From: CAYNRA01 sp964399465
GTDB lineage: Bacteria > Bacteroidota > Bacteroidia > Cytophagales > Spirosomataceae
DNA length: 36,957 bases
NCBI GenBank assembly: GCA_964399465.1
Contig: CAYNRA010000022.1
Location: forward strand, 1-36,957
Direction of reading: 5' to 3'
A program made the translations under genes and the position numbers. The notes under the pieces were generated by a model, which was not told where the DNA came from, did no database searches, and was given only the letters and a program-made list of their open reading frames with translations. Position 1 is the stretch's first letter. Each line of letters opens with the position of its first letter. Of the stretch, positions 33,978-36,957 are shown in pieces.

Positions 33978-34793
33978 ATGTCTGTTCACTCAGAAATTAA
34001 ACGTGTTACGACGCACACGCTTCAAGCACTCAAGAAGAAAAAAGAGAAAATCGCTTGTTTAACTGCCTACGATTTTTCGATGGCAAGAATTTTAGACGAG
34101 GCGGGTATCGAGCTTATTCTCGTAGGTGACTCCGCTTCAAATGTCATGGCAGGCCACGAAACAACGCTACCAATAACATTAGACCAAATGATTTACCACG
34201 CGCAATCTGTTATTCGTGCCGTGAAAAGGTCACTCGTTGTCGTTGATCTCCCCTTTGGTTCTTACCAAGGTAATTCCGAAGAGGCACTCCGTTCAGCTAT
34301 CAGAATTATGAAAGAATCTGGGGCACATGCCATCAAACTCGAAGGTGGTGAGGAAATCAAAGAGTCTGTCCAACGTATTCTTAGCGCTGGAATTCCCGTA
34401 ATGGGCCATTTGGGTCTCACACCCCAATCAATTTATAAATTTGGTACGTACTCTGTCAGAGCAAAAGAAGAACAAGAAGCAGAACACCTTATTCAAAATG
34501 CACTTTTACTACAAGAATTGGGCTGTTTTTCAATTGTGCTAGAGAAGATCCCTGCTAAACTGGCAGAACAAGTAACAAATACCCTCGAGATCCCAACAAT
34601 CGGGATTGGTGCCGGCAACGCTTGTGATGGACAAATTCTTGTGATGCACGATATGCTAGGAATCAATACTAACTTTTCCCCACGCTTCTTGAGAAGATAC
34701 GCAGACTTATATAGCACATCACTAAACGCATTCCAACAATACATAAAAGATGTAAAAGACGCAGATTTTCCCAACGAAAAAGAATCTTATTGA
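33978..34793 (+). CDS. panB: 3-methyl-2-oxobutanoate hydroxymethyltransferase
   Basis: PanB makes ketopantoate from alpha-ketoisovalerate and methylene-tetrahydrofolate in pantothenate synthesis. The 271-residue protein has the family motifs KIACLTAYDFSMARILDEAGIELILVGDSASNVMAGHETTLPITLDQM, VVVDLPFGSYQ, GAHAIKLEGGEE, VMGHLGLTPQS, FSIVLEKIP and IGIGAGNACDGQILVMHDMLGI. All active-site blocks are intact and the length is normal. It begins 8 bases after the EnvC-like gene, so it may be read from the same transcript, and a hairpin follows its stop. Confidence 0.96.
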   Translation: MSVHSEIKRVTTHTLQALKKKKEKIACLTAYDFSMARILDEAGIELILVGDSASNVMAGHETTLPITLDQMIYHAQSVIRAVKRSLVVVDLPFGSYQGNSEEALRSAIRIMKESGAHAIKLEGGEEIKESVQRILSAGIPVMGHLGLTPQSIYKFGTYSVRAKEEQEAEHLIQNALLLQELGCFSIVLEKIPAKLAEQVTNTLEIPTIGIGAGNACDGQILVMHDMLGINTNFSPRFLRRYADLYSTSLNAFQQYIKDVKDADFPNEKESY

Positions 34794-34798
34794 TTTTC

Positions 34799-34835
34799 TA
34801 CTTGGTAAGCCTTGCTTTTAAAAGGCTACCAAGTA
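34799..34835 (+). terminator. Hairpin after panB
   Basis: TACTTGGTA-GCCTT pairs with AAGGC-TACCAAGTA with one bulged A and a short A/T loop, directly downstream of the panB stop. The following sequence is only moderately T-rich, so this is a probable rather than a certain terminator. Confidence 0.6.
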
Positions 34836-34862
34836 TATTTATACGCTAATATTAGAAAAGCC

Positions 34863-36902
34863 ATGAAATTACAAAACTCACCGAAGGCGGTTATCGCACG
34901 CCTTCTATTCTGCTATGTTCTAGGTTTGTCCCTACGTTTACTCTTAAAGGATACTACTATCTGGCTGTGCTATTTTACACTTTGTTTAGCATTCATTTCT
35001 TTTTTTACCATACAATTTCTGTCACCCCTAAAAAAAGGAGTACTACTAAGTATACTCTTTTTCCTATTTGGTTTACAAAGAATATCCCTTACCAAGGACA
35101 ACCTATCTCCAATTCCAGAAAGCGGATATGTCATTCAAGTCGTAGAACCCCCTATTTCTAAACAGAATTCGTATAAATCTGTTGTAAAAGTTTTACTAGA
35201 AAGGATTGATTCCACTCACTGGAAAAAAGTAGATTATCCTGTCTTGGTTTACTTTACAAAAAAAGATACGCTGATTCCTAAGCTTGGTTCTACCTATCTA
35301 ATTTACAAAGCACCAAGCCGAGTTGATAAACCGAAAAACCCCAACCAGTTTAATTACCAATCTTACCTTGCACGAAAAGGAATTTATTACCAGCAGTTCC
35401 TTCAAAAAGGCCAAGTTCTTCCTATCGTACTCGCCTCTCCTTTCAACCTGAAACTCTTTTTTAAAAACTATGCGCTTCGTATCGGTCAGATAATTCAAGA
35501 CAATCTTGAAGATCAAGCCTCTTCAGCCATTGTACAAGCAATGATTACCGGCGTGCGAGATGATATAGATAGAGAGCTTGCGCAAGTTTATACCAATACA
35601 GGAGCAGTACATGTGCTCTCTGTTTCAGGAATGCACGTTGGAGTAATATATATTATATGTACATATATACTCACTGCCTTGTTTTCTTTTTTCTCCTATA
35701 AATGGCGAAAAGTAAAAATTGTGATTATTCTTCTTGTCCTGATTTTATACGCATGTTTTACCGGACTCTCTCCTTCTGTTGTTAGAGCAACAACGATGTT
35801 TATTATCGTTCAATGTGCAAGCTTTTTCAAAAGATCAAGTTCGTCAAGTGCCTCATTAAATTTAACAGCCCTTCTTCTATTAGTAGTCTCCCCAGATTGG
35901 CTTCAAGATCTTGGATTTCAACTCTCCTTTTTAGCTGTCTTTGGTATTATTAGGATAAACCCTCTTTGGCTAAAATTATGGAATCCTCAAAACCCAATTA
36001 TAAAAGCATTGTGGAGTGTTACTGCTGTTGGTTTTTCAGCACAGCTGATTACATTTCCACTCAGTATTTTCTATTTCCATCAATTCCCAACTTACTTCTT
36101 TCTTGCCAATCCCATTGTATCGGTGTTGGCAACAGTACTGATACTTCTAGCTTTAGCCTTGCTCTTCTTTGCCTCTCTCCCATTTACTTGGATTACTTCA
36201 CTCTTTGCTTTCGCGCTCAATAAGTCCGTCATCTTTCTCAACGAAACAAATAGGTTCATAGCAAACTTACCTTGGGCTGTATCTTATAATCACCTGATTG
36301 ATTTTTTTGAATGTGGCCTACTCTACTTATGTATCATGCTATGGATTCAGTTTTTCTATAAACCAGCGTATATCTTATTTAAGACAGGTATTTTACTACT
36401 TTGCCTTTTCTGTATATATAATATATATGATGACATGATAAAAGCAAAACAGGATATAACACGAGTGCATCATATTCCTAAGTCAGCCGGTCTTTCCATT
36501 ATTCAAGGAAAGTATGCAGTGTTCATCTCAAATAAGCAGGTAATTGATAATCCTTTAACGTTTGAATATACTTTGAAGAATTATTTTATCGCACATGGAA
36601 TAAGACGATTTGAAATGGTTATCCTTCCAGATTCCATAAATTCCCATATTTCTATCAGATTAGGTAAAAAGTCGGTTAAAATGAATTGGGTAGCAAACCC
36701 TCAATTCATATCTGAGATGAATAAGGCAAATATATGGCTGGTTTCAAACCAGAGCCGAGTTTTTAACTACCCAACGAAGATTATAATGGTGATGGATCAA
36801 TCAAATACAAAGTATTTCATGAAAGTAATGGAGTCTGATGCCGTAATTAATGGAGCAAAGTTGATACAATTAAACTTAAACGGTTCAATCATAGTAAAAT
36901 AA
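34863..36902 (+). CDS. ComEC/Rec2-family DNA-uptake channel-like protein, lacking the beta-lactamase domain
   Basis: A 679-residue polytopic membrane protein. Three hydrophobic segments lie at the N-terminus, then a DUF4131-like soluble region, and then the ComEC competence core with DQASSAIVQAMITGVRDDIDRELAQVYTNTGAVHVLSVSGMHVGVIYII, followed by many membrane segments to about residue 540. ComEC forms the inner-membrane channel for single-stranded DNA in transformation. The C-terminal 140 residues do not contain the HxHxDH metallo-beta-lactamase motif seen in many ComEC proteins. I start at the ATG at 34863; a TTG at 34812 lies inside the panB hairpin and is unlikely. The stop is 55 bases before the window end, where I see nothing further. 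Confidence 0.82.
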   Translation: MKLQNSPKAVIARLLFCYVLGLSLRLLLKDTTIWLCYFTLCLAFISFFTIQFLSPLKKGVLLSILFFLFGLQRISLTKDNLSPIPESGYVIQVVEPPISKQNSYKSVVKVLLERIDSTHWKKVDYPVLVYFTKKDTLIPKLGSTYLIYKAPSRVDKPKNPNQFNYQSYLARKGIYYQQFLQKGQVLPIVLASPFNLKLFFKNYALRIGQIIQDNLEDQASSAIVQAMITGVRDDIDRELAQVYTNTGAVHVLSVSGMHVGVIYIICTYILTALFSFFSYKWRKVKIVIILLVLILYACFTGLSPSVVRATTMFIIVQCASFFKRSSSSSASLNLTALLLLVVSPDWLQDLGFQLSFLAVFGIIRINPLWLKLWNPQNPIIKALWSVTAVGFSAQLITFPLSIFYFHQFPTYFFLANPIVSVLATVLILLALALLFFASLPFTWITSLFAFALNKSVIFLNETNRFIANLPWAVSYNHLIDFFECGLLYLCIMLWIQFFYKPAYILFKTGILLLCLFCIYNIYDDMIKAKQDITRVHHIPKSAGLSIIQGKYAVFISNKQVIDNPLTFEYTLKNYFIAHGIRRFEMVILPDSINSHISIRLGKKSVKMNWVANPQFISEMNKANIWLVSNQSRVFNYPTKIIMVMDQSNTKYFMKVMESDAVINGAKLIQLNLNGSIIVK

Positions 36903-36957
36903 ATTTCATTATTTGAATTAGTTATATAATTATTTGGTGGATTTTGGGGGGTTATTT

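Noticed and set aside
34812..34862. TTG start at 34812 for the ComEC-like gene
   Set aside because: It lies inside the hairpin following panB, and the extra residues (LLKGYQVYLYANIRKA) are translated terminator sequence; the ATG at 34863 fits the family better.

Overview
The window is an AT-rich bacterial chromosome segment (roughly mid-30s percent GC by eye) from a member of the Bacteroidota, most likely Flavobacteriales. Four things point there. There is a GldJ-type gliding/type IX secretion lipoprotein. There are families typical of the phylum (DUF4175, DUF4292, DUF4136, SbsA-Ig-like lipoprotein, NagB fused to a PIG-L domain). Several genes have the Bacteroidetes -7 promoter element TAnnTTTG upstream. 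Starts are mostly ATG without a Shine-Dalgarno sequence. I see no rRNA, tRNA, CRISPR array, insertion sequence or phage gene. Genus and family cannot be told from this window.

Layout. 1-1121: 3' end of a glucosamine-6-phosphate deaminase-like fusion gene, a strong terminator and a 54-residue membrane peptide gene. 1118-5795 (minus): RluA-type pseudouridine synthase, dxr, accD and a periplasmic TPR protein. 5796-6169: a gene-free, very AT-rich stretch packed with DnaA-box-like 9-mers, my candidate replication origin. 6170-14235 (minus): Ig-like lipoprotein, mnmG, two parS-like sites, a DUF4175 coiled-coil membrane protein, exodeoxyribonuclease III and a 117-residue unknown. 14269-16257: comF facing gldJ across a shared terminator. 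16400-20578: mfd diverging from msrA. 20616-23845: DUF4136 lipoprotein, aroB and a PlsC-like acyltransferase on minus, then a second DUF4136-like lipoprotein on plus. 23914-26140: DinB-family protein facing a queA/membrane-protein pair. 26505-28872: PduO-type cobalamin adenosyltransferase, a CBM9-like protein and an extended SDR. 28936-33969 (plus): two TPR proteins, a DUF4292 lipoprotein and an EnvC-like protein, which looks like a cell-envelope cluster. 33978-36902: panB and a ComEC-type channel protein.

The most interesting observation is an origin-like neighbourhood. It combines nine DnaA-box-like sites with at most one mismatch in 374 bp, a 15-bp direct repeat and a CACGTG-centred palindrome at 5796-6169. 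A perfect 16-bp parS palindrome and a near-perfect copy lie 3.5 kb away, just upstream of mnmG. Further exact TTATCCACA boxes occur as an inverted pair at 3019-3043 and a direct pair at 13837-13865. mnmG (gidA) is a classic origin neighbour in other phyla. Gene orientation does not diverge at this point, and my limited hand tallies of G against C were inconclusive, so genome-wide skew is the decisive check.

Most other genes are housekeeping: isoprenoid, fatty acid, shikimate and pantothenate synthesis, tRNA modification and DNA repair. They are interleaved with envelope lipoproteins of unknown role.
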